Below are positions 18,201 to 25,699 of a DNA stretch of 46,023 bases, piece after piece. The DNA is taken from contig JWZX01003400.1 of NCBI GenBank assembly GCA_001275005.1, forward strand, positions 1 through 46,023, in the 5' to 3' direction. Position 1 is the first letter of the stretch. Each line of letters begins with the position of its first letter. The notes beneath the pieces are model-generated. The model did not search any database, was not told where the DNA came from, and saw only the letters and a list, made by a program, of their open reading frames with translations. This DNA comes from Chrysochromulina tobinii. Its lineage: Eukaryota > Haptophyta > Prymnesiales > Chrysochromulinaceae. The position numbers and the translations under genes were made by a program.

Positions 18201-19888
18201 AATCAAGATCAATGAAGGGCACGCACCTGCCCGGAGAGGTCATCAAGGGCAATCAAGGGCAATCCAGATCAATGAAGGGCACGCACCTGCCCGGAGAGCC
18301 CAGCGAGGGCTGCCTCGTCGAGCGCGCCACCGTCGCCCTTGCCGTCACGAGCCTCGGCTTCCAGAGTCAGTCGCTCCGCGCGCTTCGCCGTCAGCTGTGC
18401 TTGGAGTGCCTCGATCTCGCCTGCCGCCTCCTTGAGATCGTCCGAGAGAGCTTCCTTGTTCACCTCGATGTACTTGGCGATCAGGAACGTTGGTACCTCC
18501 GTCGGCGCCGCGCCCTTATCCTGCCATCAGAGGCGAGAAGAGGCATTCAGTGGCACACGGTGGCACACGGTGGCACTCAGTGGCACTCAGCGGCACTTAG
18601 AGCTCAATCGCGCAGAGGCGCTCACCTTGGCGCGCTCAAGCTCGAGCTTCAGATTCTCGTTCTCGCCCTGCAGATCGGCAATCTCCTGGAGCTGCTCGGC
18701 GATCACCGCGCGCATCTCCGCCTGCTCCTTCTCGAGCTTGTTGGTGGACGGGTTGACGGACATGGAGAGGCAGCTCTGGCCGAAGCGCAAGCACGCCGTG
18801 CCCTCGGCCACCTGCTCGCGAGAGTTCGAGAGTGCAATCAGAGGCAATCAGAGGCAATCAGAGGCAATCAGAGGCAATCAGAGGCCATCAGAGGCAATCA
18901 GAGGATGCACCTGCTCGCGAGAGTTCGAGAGCGCGAGGATGATGTGAAGCATGTTGCTCCCACCCAGACCCTTTGCGAGCATCATCGTGAGTTTCGACTC
19001 CCTATACGGAATATGCGTCGCGCCTTCGGCGAGGCACTTGACGGTGAGCGCGAGCTTGCATAGCGACAGGTTGATCTTGATACCCTCCTTGGCGTTCTGC
19101 CCCTCGGCGCCGCTCTTCTTGAGACCTTCGGAGCCGGCAAGGTCGACTAGGTTGACAACCCCGAACGACTTGCCTTTCTGCTCGGTCCAGTTGACGCTGA
19201 TCTGGAGCAGCGCGTGCGAGCGGGAGGAGGCCTCGTTCATCTTGGTCGCCGCCGTTGCGCGCATCGCGCACCCCTGCTCGTACACGCGCTGCGCCTCGAG
19301 CGCATCCTTGCACACGTGGCGCACAGCGTCCTTGCACTGGTAGCCCCCACTCGGGTCCATCGAGACGTCGACGACCTTACGCTTGCCGAGCAGGTCCTGA
19401 GGCTGCTCATTGTAGAGCTCGATGAACTGGAGGCTCATCTCGAAGCTCTTGATCGTCTCGTCGCTCCTGAACTTGATGAAGATCTGCTCGAAGAGCCGCG
19501 GGATGAGCCCCGGCTGCGTGTACCGGCCAGTGTCCTTGTCCTTGGCGCCCTCCATGGAAAAGGTCTTCCCGCTGCCGGTCTGCCCGTACGCGAGGATGGT
19601 CGAATTGAAGCCCTGACGAAGCGAGCTCAGCGCCACCTCGCCGATCGTCGTGAAGACCTCCTCCTGCTTCGAGTCCATGCCGAAGACCTTGTCGAACGTG
19701 AAGCGCGAGATGTCGGACGTCTCCTCCTTGCGGTAGTCGAGCGATGTGCCGTCGACGACCGTGAAGAGCTCCGGCTGGCCCGCGTCGCGCCCGAACATTG
19801 GGCGGAGCCGCGCGTACACGCGCGGCCGGGTGGCCTTGCCCTTGGTGGAGGCGGCCATCGCACCTTGCCACTTAGAGGAGGCGGCCAT
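12255..19888 (-). CDS. Kinesin with coiled coil, armadillo-like, calpain C2-like and SAP regions (13 exons)
   Basis: Exons: 19888-18911, 18811-18626, 18520-18287, 17896-17819, 17730-17215, 17068-16892, 16804-16655, 16537-16412, 16200-15829, 15605-14926, 14557-14312, 14240-14093, 13958-12255. All 12 introns are GT-AG and the sum is 1,864 codons with no break. Residues 20-350 are a kinesin motor: RLRP, P-loop GQTGSGKT (102-109), switch I SSRSH (221-225), switch II DLAGSE (249-254), neck ACLRFGQSCLSM. Residues 360-660 are coiled coil. Residues 665-960 hold armadillo-like helices (GVPLLLSFLSP, IAELAALALVNLISE), as in plant ARK kinesins. Next come two calpain domain-III-like (C2-like) units, each with the NPQF/CPQF block (WTDGNAGG...FVDNPQFLL; ADAHWRNCPQFQM). 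The last 570 residues are coiled coil with a SAP-like helix pair (LKVSELKAILRERKVACEG) and a DEIAKLK-repeat tail. Likely a microtubule motor; the cargo is unknown. The calpain and SAP parts on a kinesin are unusual. Confidence 0.85.
13959..14092 (-). repeat. Kinesin intron 12, CACTGAGTGAC-type decamers
   Basis: Sense-strand units of about 10 bases (TGACCACTGA, TGATTGACCA) fill the intron. Its start (GTGCACCGCCCGCTACGACG) resembles the start of the next exon (GTGCCGCTACGCCTCG), again suggesting a copied junction. Confidence 0.65.
14241..14311 (-). repeat. Kinesin intron 11, both ends copied
   Basis: The intron begins GTACGTGGGCGGTGCTCTCC and the next exon begins GTACGTGGGCGTGCTCTCCC, nearly identical over 28 bases with one inserted base. 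The 71-base intron ends CCCCACAG. Confidence 0.8.
14558..14925 (-). repeat. Kinesin intron 10 with two extra copies of the upstream exon end
   Basis: CTCCTGCCATGGGACAAGCG and the following 18 bases (through CTCGAGGTG) occur at 14960-14923 (exon end), 14886-14849 and 14802-14765, all identical. They are separated by TTGATTACAC decamers. Start-to-start distances are 74 and 84, which differ by exactly one decamer. The rest is TTGATTGCAC-type repeat ending TTTCCACAG. Confidence 0.9.
15606..15843 (-). repeat. Kinesin intron 9 and perfect 34-base duplication of its donor
   Basis: CGCAATCAGCGAGCGGCACC and the next 14 bases (plus strand) occur at 15776-15809 and 15810-15843, identical and adjacent. 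The unit spans the exon end ATCTCCGAG and the donor GTGCCG. Only the copy at 15829 keeps the frame. The rest is CTGATGGCCC decamers. Confidence 0.9.
16201..16411 (-). repeat. Kinesin intron 8 with repeated GAGCAG-GTGAGG junction
   Basis: GAGCAGGTGAGGCAGCACTT (plus GATTGC) occurs at the donor and again inside the intron near 16335-16300. A third CTCGAGCAG forms the acceptor. TTGATTGCNC and CTGATGGCCT units fill the gaps. Confidence 0.8.
16538..16654 (-). repeat. Kinesin intron 7, 31-base copied junction
   Basis: Intron start GTGAGGCTGCGATCTCTCTC (then TGCACTGCTCC) matches exon start GTGAGGCTGCAATATCTCTC (then AGCGCTGCTCC), with about four to five changes in 31 bases. The body is a 16-base unit containing AAGAGCTCATATCTCT rather than a decamer; it still offers CTAAT-like branch sequences. 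Confidence 0.8.
17069..17214 (-). repeat. Kinesin intron 5 with 60-base tandem duplication
   Basis: CCCTATGAGACCGCGGAGGT occurs at the true donor (exon end 17215) and again 60 bases further in (17155). Both copies are AG|GT junctions. The acceptor is CATCAG before GTGATG. Confidence 0.8.
17897..18298 (-). repeat. Kinesin intron 3 with five copies of one AG|GT junction
   Basis: CTCTCCGGGCAGGTGCGTGC is found at 18298-18277 (true exon end), 18238-18217, 18178-18157, 18108-18087 and 18044-18023, each followed by TTGATTGCCC decamers. Copy-to-copy distances are 60, 60, 70 and 64. The final acceptor is CTCTCCGTGCAG at 17897, itself a diverged sixth copy of the same block. Confidence 0.9.
18812..18910 (-). 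repeat. Kinesin intron 1, copied exon end forms the acceptor
   Basis: The upstream exon ends CTCGAACTCTCGCGAGCAG and the intron ends with the same 19 bases, so donor and acceptor blocks are duplicates. Between them lie CTGATTGCCT decamers (about eight). Confidence 0.88.
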
Positions 19889-20036
19889 CACACCAACGCC
19901 GAATGCCCGATGATAGAGGGTTACAAATGTAACAACAAACGTGTATCGAGACGCACAAGTGTGAACCTACCGAACCCAAGCAAATTTCTCAACGACGAGA
20001 CACGACGAAATCGCCGACGGCAGCGGCGGCGGCGAG
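19889..20036. promoter_or_regulatory. Shared upstream region of kinesin (-) and MFS (+) genes
   Basis: Only 148 bases separate the two ATGs, so both genes must be driven from here. The segment is AT-richer than the coding DNA on either side (TGTAACAACAAACG, AAATTTCTC). Promoter role is inferred from position. Confidence 0.4.
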
Positions 20037-21600
20037 ATGGCGGCCGACTCCTCCAACGCGAAGCACATAAACCTGATCCTGCTAACCGTCTTCCTGGATA
20101 TGGTGGGCGTCGCGCTCGTCGTGCCGTCGCTCATCTTTAGATGGAAGGACGTAGGCATCTCAACCGAGCGCCTCGGTGCCGTGCAGTCCATCTACTCAGT
20201 CGCACAGCTCGTCGGCGGCATGGCGATCGGCTACCTCGGCGACCGTGTGCTCGGCCGCAAGGATGTGCTGCTCCTCTCCTTCGGCGGATCGGCCGTGTCG
20301 TACTGGCTCGTGGGCACCGCCGACAGCGTCGAGCTGCTCGTCCTCTCCCGCGTCATCGTCGGCCTCGTCAAGCAGACGATGACGTGCGCGAGCGCACTGC
20401 TCACGCGGCTCTCGAGCGACGCGACGCGCGCGCAGATCTTCGGCCGGCTCTCGTCGGCCTCCACAGCGGCCTTCCTCGCGGGACAGTCTGTCGGCGGCGT
20501 GCTCTCCTCGCGCTTCGGCCGCCGTGTGCCGTGCTATGTCGCCTCCGCGCTCTTCCTGGTGAACGTTGTGCTGATCGCCTGCTTTCTGCCGAACGATCGC
20601 CCATCGCGCAAGCCGCCGGCTGATAATGGGGCAGGCCCAGACGCAAGCGCACCTGCAGCTGACAGCAACAGCTGCGGCGGCGGCAGCGGCAGCAGCAGCG
20701 GCAGCGCTGAATCGAGCGCGGCCTTGGCGATGAAGTTTGCACCCACGCCACGACCGCCCCCGGCAACGCCGGCAGCGCCCGTGCCGTCCACATGGCACTC
20801 CCGGCTCGTGTCGAACCTCGGTGGGTTTGCAAGCGCGTTCCGCGGTGTCGGAGGGCGTGTGCTCACGCTTCGACTGCTCTACGCCTTTCTGATGCGCTCG
20901 ACCTATGCACTCCACTCAGTCTATGAGACGCAGCGGTGGGATCTCACGCCCGCAGACACGGGCTTTCTCTCGTCGTACAAGCAGGTGAACGCCATGCTAC
21001 CGAGTGCCACCGAGTGCCACCGAGTGCCCCGTTTGCCACCGAGTGCCCCTGATAAGCTCCCAATTGCCCCCGAGGTGTGAACGTTAACAGCTCCCGATTG
21101 CCCCCGAGGGTTTCGTGATAGCTCACATTTGCACCGGATGGCGCGGGTTGTGGCAGGCGCTCGGCCTCGCAGTCGATGCCCTCCTCGTCGGGCTTCTCTC
21201 GCGTCGAATGGGCGAGGTCGCCGTGATCTCACTCGCGCTTGTCGCCTCCGCGGGCAACGCCGCCTTCGAGTCTGCGCATACGCGCTTCTTCTTGTACGCG
21301 GGGCTCAACCTGCCTCTGTCGGCCATCGCAGGCAACCTCAATCGCACCGCGCTCTCGGCGCTCTTCTCCAAAGTCGTCCCGAAGGAAGATATGGGGGCCG
21401 CTCTCTCAGTGCTCGATGTGCTCAACTCGGCGGTGGGCATCATCTCGCCCCTCTACGGTGGGCTGCTCCTCGGCCGGCTCGGGGTCGAGTACCAGCCGCT
21501 CATCTCGTGCATACATTATCTTCTCCTCCTCGTGGCCGTCACAGCGCTCGTTGGGCGGCACGTGCCCGGCGAGCTCGAGGGAAAGTCCAAGAGCGAATGA
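20037..21600 (+). CDS. Major facilitator superfamily transporter, two exons
   Basis: Exons 20037-20984 and 21157-21600 join in phase 0 at SYKQ-ALGLAVDALL, giving 463 residues. The first half has six membrane spans (LILLTVFLDMVGVALVVPSL, VAQLVGGMAIGYLGDRVLGR with the MFS loop motif, then LFLVNVVLIACFL). A Pro/Ser/Gly-rich cytoplasmic loop of about 90 residues follows, then the second half (VISLALVASAGNA, VLDVLNSAVGIISPLYGGLLLGRLG, LLLLVAVTALVG). The pattern D-x-x-G-x-x-x-x-x-P in span 1 and overall layout suggest the SLC22A18/MFSD9-10/tetracycline-efflux-like branch, a proton-linked exporter of small organic molecules. The substrate is not predictable. It lies head-to-head with the kinesin gene. 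Confidence 0.85.
20985..21156 (+). repeat. MFS intron: ACCGAGTGCC decamers and 20-base duplication around a palindrome
   Basis: The intron starts with CGAGTGCCAC units. GCTCCCAATTGCCCCCGAGG at 21056-21075 recurs at 21090-21109 with one change. Between the copies is exactly TGTGAACGTTAACA (21076-21089), a 14-base near-palindrome found elsewhere in the window. Confidence 0.85.
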
Positions 21601-21815
21601 ACGTGGCGAGGCGTGTATTTCCTTTGGCCGCTAAGTGATTCCAGACTTAAGTACGCTTCACGCAGAAAGATGAAAGAGGCGGGCCGAGAAATACACGATT
21701 TTCTTCCCAAAATCCCGCAAATTCCAACGACGAGTTTGCGGCTTTAACGAAACTTGTCGTGGGCCGGTTTTCTTATGTCGATCGCTAAGAAGCTGGTTGT
21801 GCCCCACTCCCTTTC
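21601..21815. other. Intergenic, short
   Basis: AT-richer segment between two same-strand genes. No coding signal. It must hold the 3' end of the transporter gene and the promoter of the next gene. Confidence 0.3.
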
Positions 21816-22796
21816 ATGCTGCTCAAAGCTATCCAGCAGCAGAAACTGGCCGCGCTCTCTTCCAACTTTGTTGCCGGAGCTCTCCTGTCGGCGGCCCTGC
21901 TTGCAGGACCACAGTTGACGATTGCAGCAACTACACCACTATCGGCCCTGGATGGTGCCATAGTAGAGGTGAGCGAGGCCTCTTACCCGATCATCAAGGC
22001 GCTCAACGCCAAGACTTTCGAGCCATTCTCCGAGAAGGTGGCCAACTTAATTTTGGACATCAATCCTGACGAGCTTGGCAACGCGATCAGCCTCGGCATT
22101 GACGTCTTAAACTCCGTGCCAGCTGAGAAGCTGACTGCCTTCGACAAGGAGTTGACCGATGCGTTTGCCGATCTCAAGGTGGATTCCTGCACGCTGGTGC
22201 CACTGCCACCCGCTGCCTTAGCCACAAGATTTCAGTCCATCGCAATCCTAAATGTGGACAAGTTCAAGCTGCTTTCTGTTGACACGAAGTGGGGCACCGA
22301 GCTGAATAAGCTCGCAAAGACAGAGTCGGCAATCTGCCTGCCGTCGGTTGACGCGCTGGGTAAGCTGGCGCTCGCGCAGGCGGAGGTTGGTCGCGCCTTT
22401 GGGGCCGAGGAGAGCGCGAGGTTCGTTGCGTATGCGACCCCGCTGCTTAAGTCGACGATCAGCATCGGCAAGGTCTTGCCTCTGGTCAACGACGCCAAGG
22501 ACCTGGCGCTCACCAACGCGACGCCGAAGGAGAGGGCGGCCTTTGAGGCGGCCGGCAAGAAATTTGAGATCTTGTCCAGGCAAGAGGCCGCGAGGCAGCG
22601 GGCATTGAAGAACGGCACGACGCCACCCATGATCATGGAGGAGATCATGGCGGCACTACAGAAGGCGGCCTCAGACAAGAGGGCAGCGAAAAAGGAAGAG
22701 TTCAAGACTGCTGAAGTGGCCAGGATCGCCGAGCTGAAGGTCAAGAGCGCTTCACTCATGGCTGCAAAGGAGGTGCACGAAATACGAAGTCAGTGA
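21816..22796 (+). CDS. Hypothetical helical protein with N-terminal targeting-like segment
   Basis: A 326-residue intronless protein that I do not recognise. Residues 1-38 have a short basic start, then a hydrophobic stretch (FVAGALLSAALLAG) and AxA-like cleavage context (TIAA-TT). This looks like a signal peptide or the second part of a plastid or thylakoid-lumen leader. The rest is soluble, Ala/Leu/Lys-rich and mostly helical, with a repeated theme of DINPDELGNAISLGIDVLNSVP-like helices and a very basic, charged C-terminus (DKRAAKKEEFKTAEVARIAELK). Two cysteines (in DSCTLV and AICLPS) could pair. A plastid lumen role is a guess. Coding status is supported by codon-like composition and length without a stop. 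Confidence 0.65.
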   Translation: MLLKAIQQQKLAALSSNFVAGALLSAALLAGPQLTIAATTPLSALDGAIVEVSEASYPIIKALNAKTFEPFSEKVANLILDINPDELGNAISLGIDVLNSVPAEKLTAFDKELTDAFADLKVDSCTLVPLPPAALATRFQSIAILNVDKFKLLSVDTKWGTELNKLAKTESAICLPSVDALGKLALAQAEVGRAFGAEESARFVAYATPLLKSTISIGKVLPLVNDAKDLALTNATPKERAAFEAAGKKFEILSRQEAARQRALKNGTTPPMIMEEIMAALQKAASDKRAAKKEEFKTAEVARIAELKVKSASLMAAKEVHEIRSQ

Positions 22797-23281
22797 TAAA
22801 GGACCGAAACTGATGACGTTGGCATGCGGAAAAGCGAAAACGACGCGACGTGCCGGGCGCACCGGGCGGTTTCGCGTCCCCGACGCGGCGGCGTGTGAGC
22901 GGGCAGCGGCACGATCCGATCGTGGTGTAATCGTGGCAATCGTGGTGTCTGGCATGCGGAGCAGCCGGGTCCGGATCATGCTTGACATGGTCCGGATCCG
23001 AGATACGATGTGTGAAAGTGGCGTAAATTTATCGCCTAGCATGAACAGTCGTCATCTTTATACATGTCATAATATGTGACCGGATCCCGTCGTGTGACTG
23101 TGTCTGGACGTGCGCTGTGGACCAAGTGGAGGTCAGACCCACGTGACAGAGGTGCTGTGATCTGCGGAATACAAGTCAACGCTCTCCGGATCGGCCTCTC
23201 CACCGCCCCCTTGCTATTTGATCGAAGCATGGAAAATGCCAGAAGGTGCTCTGCATGCGTGTGGGATCCTCGTCTCTAGAT
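22797..23281. other. Noncoding segment between convergent genes
   Basis: About 480 bases of mixed sequence with short CGTGGTGT and TCCGGATC repeats near 22920-23000. Open frames here have no recognisable features. Confidence 0.35.
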
Positions 23282-24025
23282 TCAAACGGCTGCGCGTCCC
23301 GCGTCGTCACCGTGCTCAGCCTGGGCGAGGCAGAGCCTCTCAAAGCGCTCTTGGGCCTCTTTGGCGCCGTCGCCGCCGGGGCGATAATGGATCATGGTGT
23401 ACAACTCACGCAGGGCTGCCGCCAGCAGAGCGAGTGCAGGCACGAGCCGACGTAGCCGCCCGAAGCGCCGCATGGCGCGCGCACGCTTGAGCAATGCAAG
23501 GATAGCGGGGCGGCCGCGCTGAGTGGCGATGTCGAAGACGTCGCAGCCTCGGTACGAACCTGCGGTGCCCTTGGGCGTCAAATCCGCACGATATTCGAGC
23601 AGCCTCTCCACGATTGCACGCTGGTCCCACACGACAGCGATCATCAGCGGAGTGGCGTCGTTAGCGCAAATGGGCGTGTTTGGGCTCGCTCCACGTTCAA
23701 GTAGCAGATCGACAACGTTCAGGTGGCCGCGGTTGCAAGCAAGCCCGAGTGCAGAGTAGCCGCTCGATTGGCCAGAATCTGGGCTCGCGCCCTCGTCCAG
23801 CAGCCGCACGCACTCTGCCATGTCTCCTTCACGGCACGCCGCGCACAGTTTGCGTCCGAGGTACGAATCCTCAGGCAGCCGGTTACGAGTCGAGTCGGCG
23901 GCATTCTTGCTCGTGTGCCACATGGACAGAGTTAGAGTCGGAGTCGGAGCGGTGAGCTGGAAGGCTTCCACGAGTTTGTTGAGCGCGCGAAGCGCGTCGA
24001 TACTCTGGCTATACGACCCGAGCAT
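23282..24025 (-). CDS. Ankyrin-repeat protein
   Basis: A 247-residue intronless protein beginning at ATG 24025. An N-terminal region without homology (residues 1-55) precedes about four ankyrin repeats: LCAACREGDMAECVRLLDEGASPD, YSALGLACNRGHLNVVDLL, TPLMIAVVWDQRAIVERLL and DVFDIATQRGRPAILALL. A basic helix (RARAMRRFGRLRR) and a hydrophobic segment (LVPALALLAAAL) follow. The latter is short for a membrane span. Ankyrin repeats mediate protein binding; the partner is unknown. The repeats differ in sequence from those of the WD40-ankyrin protein, so recent duplication from that gene is not indicated. Confidence 0.8.
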   Translation of the reverse strand: MLGSYSQSIDALRALNKLVEAFQLTAPTPTLTLSMWHTSKNAADSTRNRLPEDSYLGRKLCAACREGDMAECVRLLDEGASPDSGQSSGYSALGLACNRGHLNVVDLLLERGASPNTPICANDATPLMIAVVWDQRAIVERLLEYRADLTPKGTAGSYRGCDVFDIATQRGRPAILALLKRARAMRRFGRLRRLVPALALLAAALRELYTMIHYRPGGDGAKEAQERFERLCLAQAEHGDDAGRAAV

Positions 24026-24370
24026 GGGCAAGGGCCAGCAATGGGCCAGCCCCTTCTTGGCGTGTCCATGTGAGGGAGTGTGCGGTGTTGGGGAAGAGAG
24101 GAAAAAGGGAACTCAATTAACGAATCTAACGACTCAAGCTCTCAAGGTCATCAAGAAACTTTTCCTTTGAGTGCTTCTTGTGCCGTGAGCCGGGTAACTA
24201 CCCCCGAGTGATACAACTTCTCGCGACGATCCCGCTTTCTCCTTTCAAAAAGGACGCCAGTCCCCCAAATATATTGCAAATACTTCCTAACTTGTGAATC
24301 TCGTTTCTCGTAACATTGAGGTGGCAGCGGCACCGCCACCCGCTGCCACCGTTGGGGGATGCTCTGCTCG

Positions 24371-25298
24371 TCATTTGCGAGGCAGGTGATCTGGGTCCAC
24401 ATGCAGCATCTCCTCAGCCTTGGCGAGGTAAACCTTAGCCTGCGCCAGATTGTTCTGGATCAAAAAGGTTTGGCCCATCTGACGCGCGTGGGCCGAGGCC
24501 TGCAGCCGACCCGCTTCCGTATCGAGGTAACCGTAGCCACCAAAGCTGCCGCCTCCCCCACCGCCGCGCGCTTGCGCTTCGCTCGCACCGATCGGAGGGA
24601 CTGCCGCGACGGCGCGTGGGGAATGCAATCTCGCTCTTGGTGACTGCAATCTCGCCTCTCTCCAATCTTGCTTGCACTCCCTCATCCAGCAGCTGGGGAG
24701 CTATCAGTCCCCCGTCCAGTGGAAGGTACTTGTAGCCGCTTTCGAGACCGGCAGCAGGCCTCTCGGCAGTGATTGTGTTGAGGTGCGCTCGCGCTTCCCG
24801 GCGACTCGCAGCCAGACTACCACCCGTTGGTTTCGGCGGCGCCTTGAACTGAAACCGCTGCCCGACCTGGATGTGCGCTGGTACGATGATGGTCATGTTC
24901 AAATCTGTATCCGGGTCAGTGACCTGCATCGGCTGGCCGCCCGGCACTGTGGCGATCGTGGAGAGCTCCGTTTTGATGAGGGACCTCGGCGAGGGCTGCG
25001 GCACAGCGTCTCGCCATGTCGCTTGGATCCTCTCGTCGCCCGTGAAAATGTAGGCACCGGAGGGGAGCCGGAACGTCGGCTTATGATTGTCCCGATATAA
25101 TCCTCCGGATGGCATAGTCATCCGAGGGCTTATCGCTGCATTCCTATCGATGCGCACGTCCAGCGGAGTTTCAGCTCTTTTGTGTGCGAAATGGACCGGG
25201 AACTTCCTTTGGTAGTTGAGCACCTCTTCAAACGTGTTGCGCGGAGAATAGACTCCCAAAGCGGCGACGCGTGGCCGACCATCATGGAGCGACACCAT
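24371..25298 (-). CDS. Unknown protein with one-base frame break
   Basis: No clear family. From ATG 25298 (an earlier in-frame ATG exists at 25496) the protein reads MVSLHDGRPRV. It contains the block MTIIVPAHIQVGQRFQF, which resembles the short V-x-V-P-x-x-x-x-x-G-x-x-F-x-F motif common in protist proteins. In one frame it runs to about residue 225 (TKSEIAF). The most protein-like C-terminus is in the next frame: a Gly-rich stretch, then GYGYLDTEAGRLQASAHARQ and AQAKVYLAKAEEMLHVDPDH, ending at 24371. The two join if one base is dropped in the GGGG run at 24618-24621. Without that, the first frame continues in an Arg-rich, shadow-like tail to 24435. An intron would not restore phase. Function is unknown. 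Confidence 0.55.
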
Positions 25299-25699
25299 TT
25301 CAGCGCCCGGGAGCCGAAAGCGATGGGGCTCTACCCCCCTCTCCCTGTGGGTGTGCTGTGCGCTCTGGAACGGAAAAGCCCCGCCGTCGAGTTTGCTCAA
25401 CCTTCGGGACACGTGGCGAGGTGGACGAGACGGTGCGCAAAGCGCGTGTACGTGCATGCCTCTCGGACGACGATTTTTAGCGCTTCTGAACATCATCAGG
25501 TCTGATACTATAGGAAGGACTATCAGACAGGACTTGACAAAACGAGAGCGCTTCGGGGTTTTCGCGGCGTCCGTGAACTCGTCCGTGCGCCGCGAGACGC
25601 GGACGCACGCACAGGCTCTGCGCCGCGAGCGGTGCGTGCGTGGTGGTATAAGTCACGCTGAGCTCTCCCGGCGCCAGAACCACGCTGAACGCGGTCGCC
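25299..25699. promoter_or_regulatory. Upstream region between divergent genes
   Basis: It separates the minus-strand unknown gene (ATG 25298 or 25496) from the GH65 gene (ATG 25700). If the upstream ATG at 25496 is used, only about 200 bases remain. No motif is clear. Confidence 0.3.

Noticed and set aside
20640-20760. Possible intron in the Gly/Ser-rich loop of the MFS transporter
   Set aside because: The frame is open across it and no decamer array or copied junction is present; a long loop between the two halves is normal.
24585-24660. Intron GTCACC to CGGCAG in the unknown minus-strand gene
   Set aside because: It would be GT-AG but the phases of the two sides do not match, so it does not restore the reading frame.
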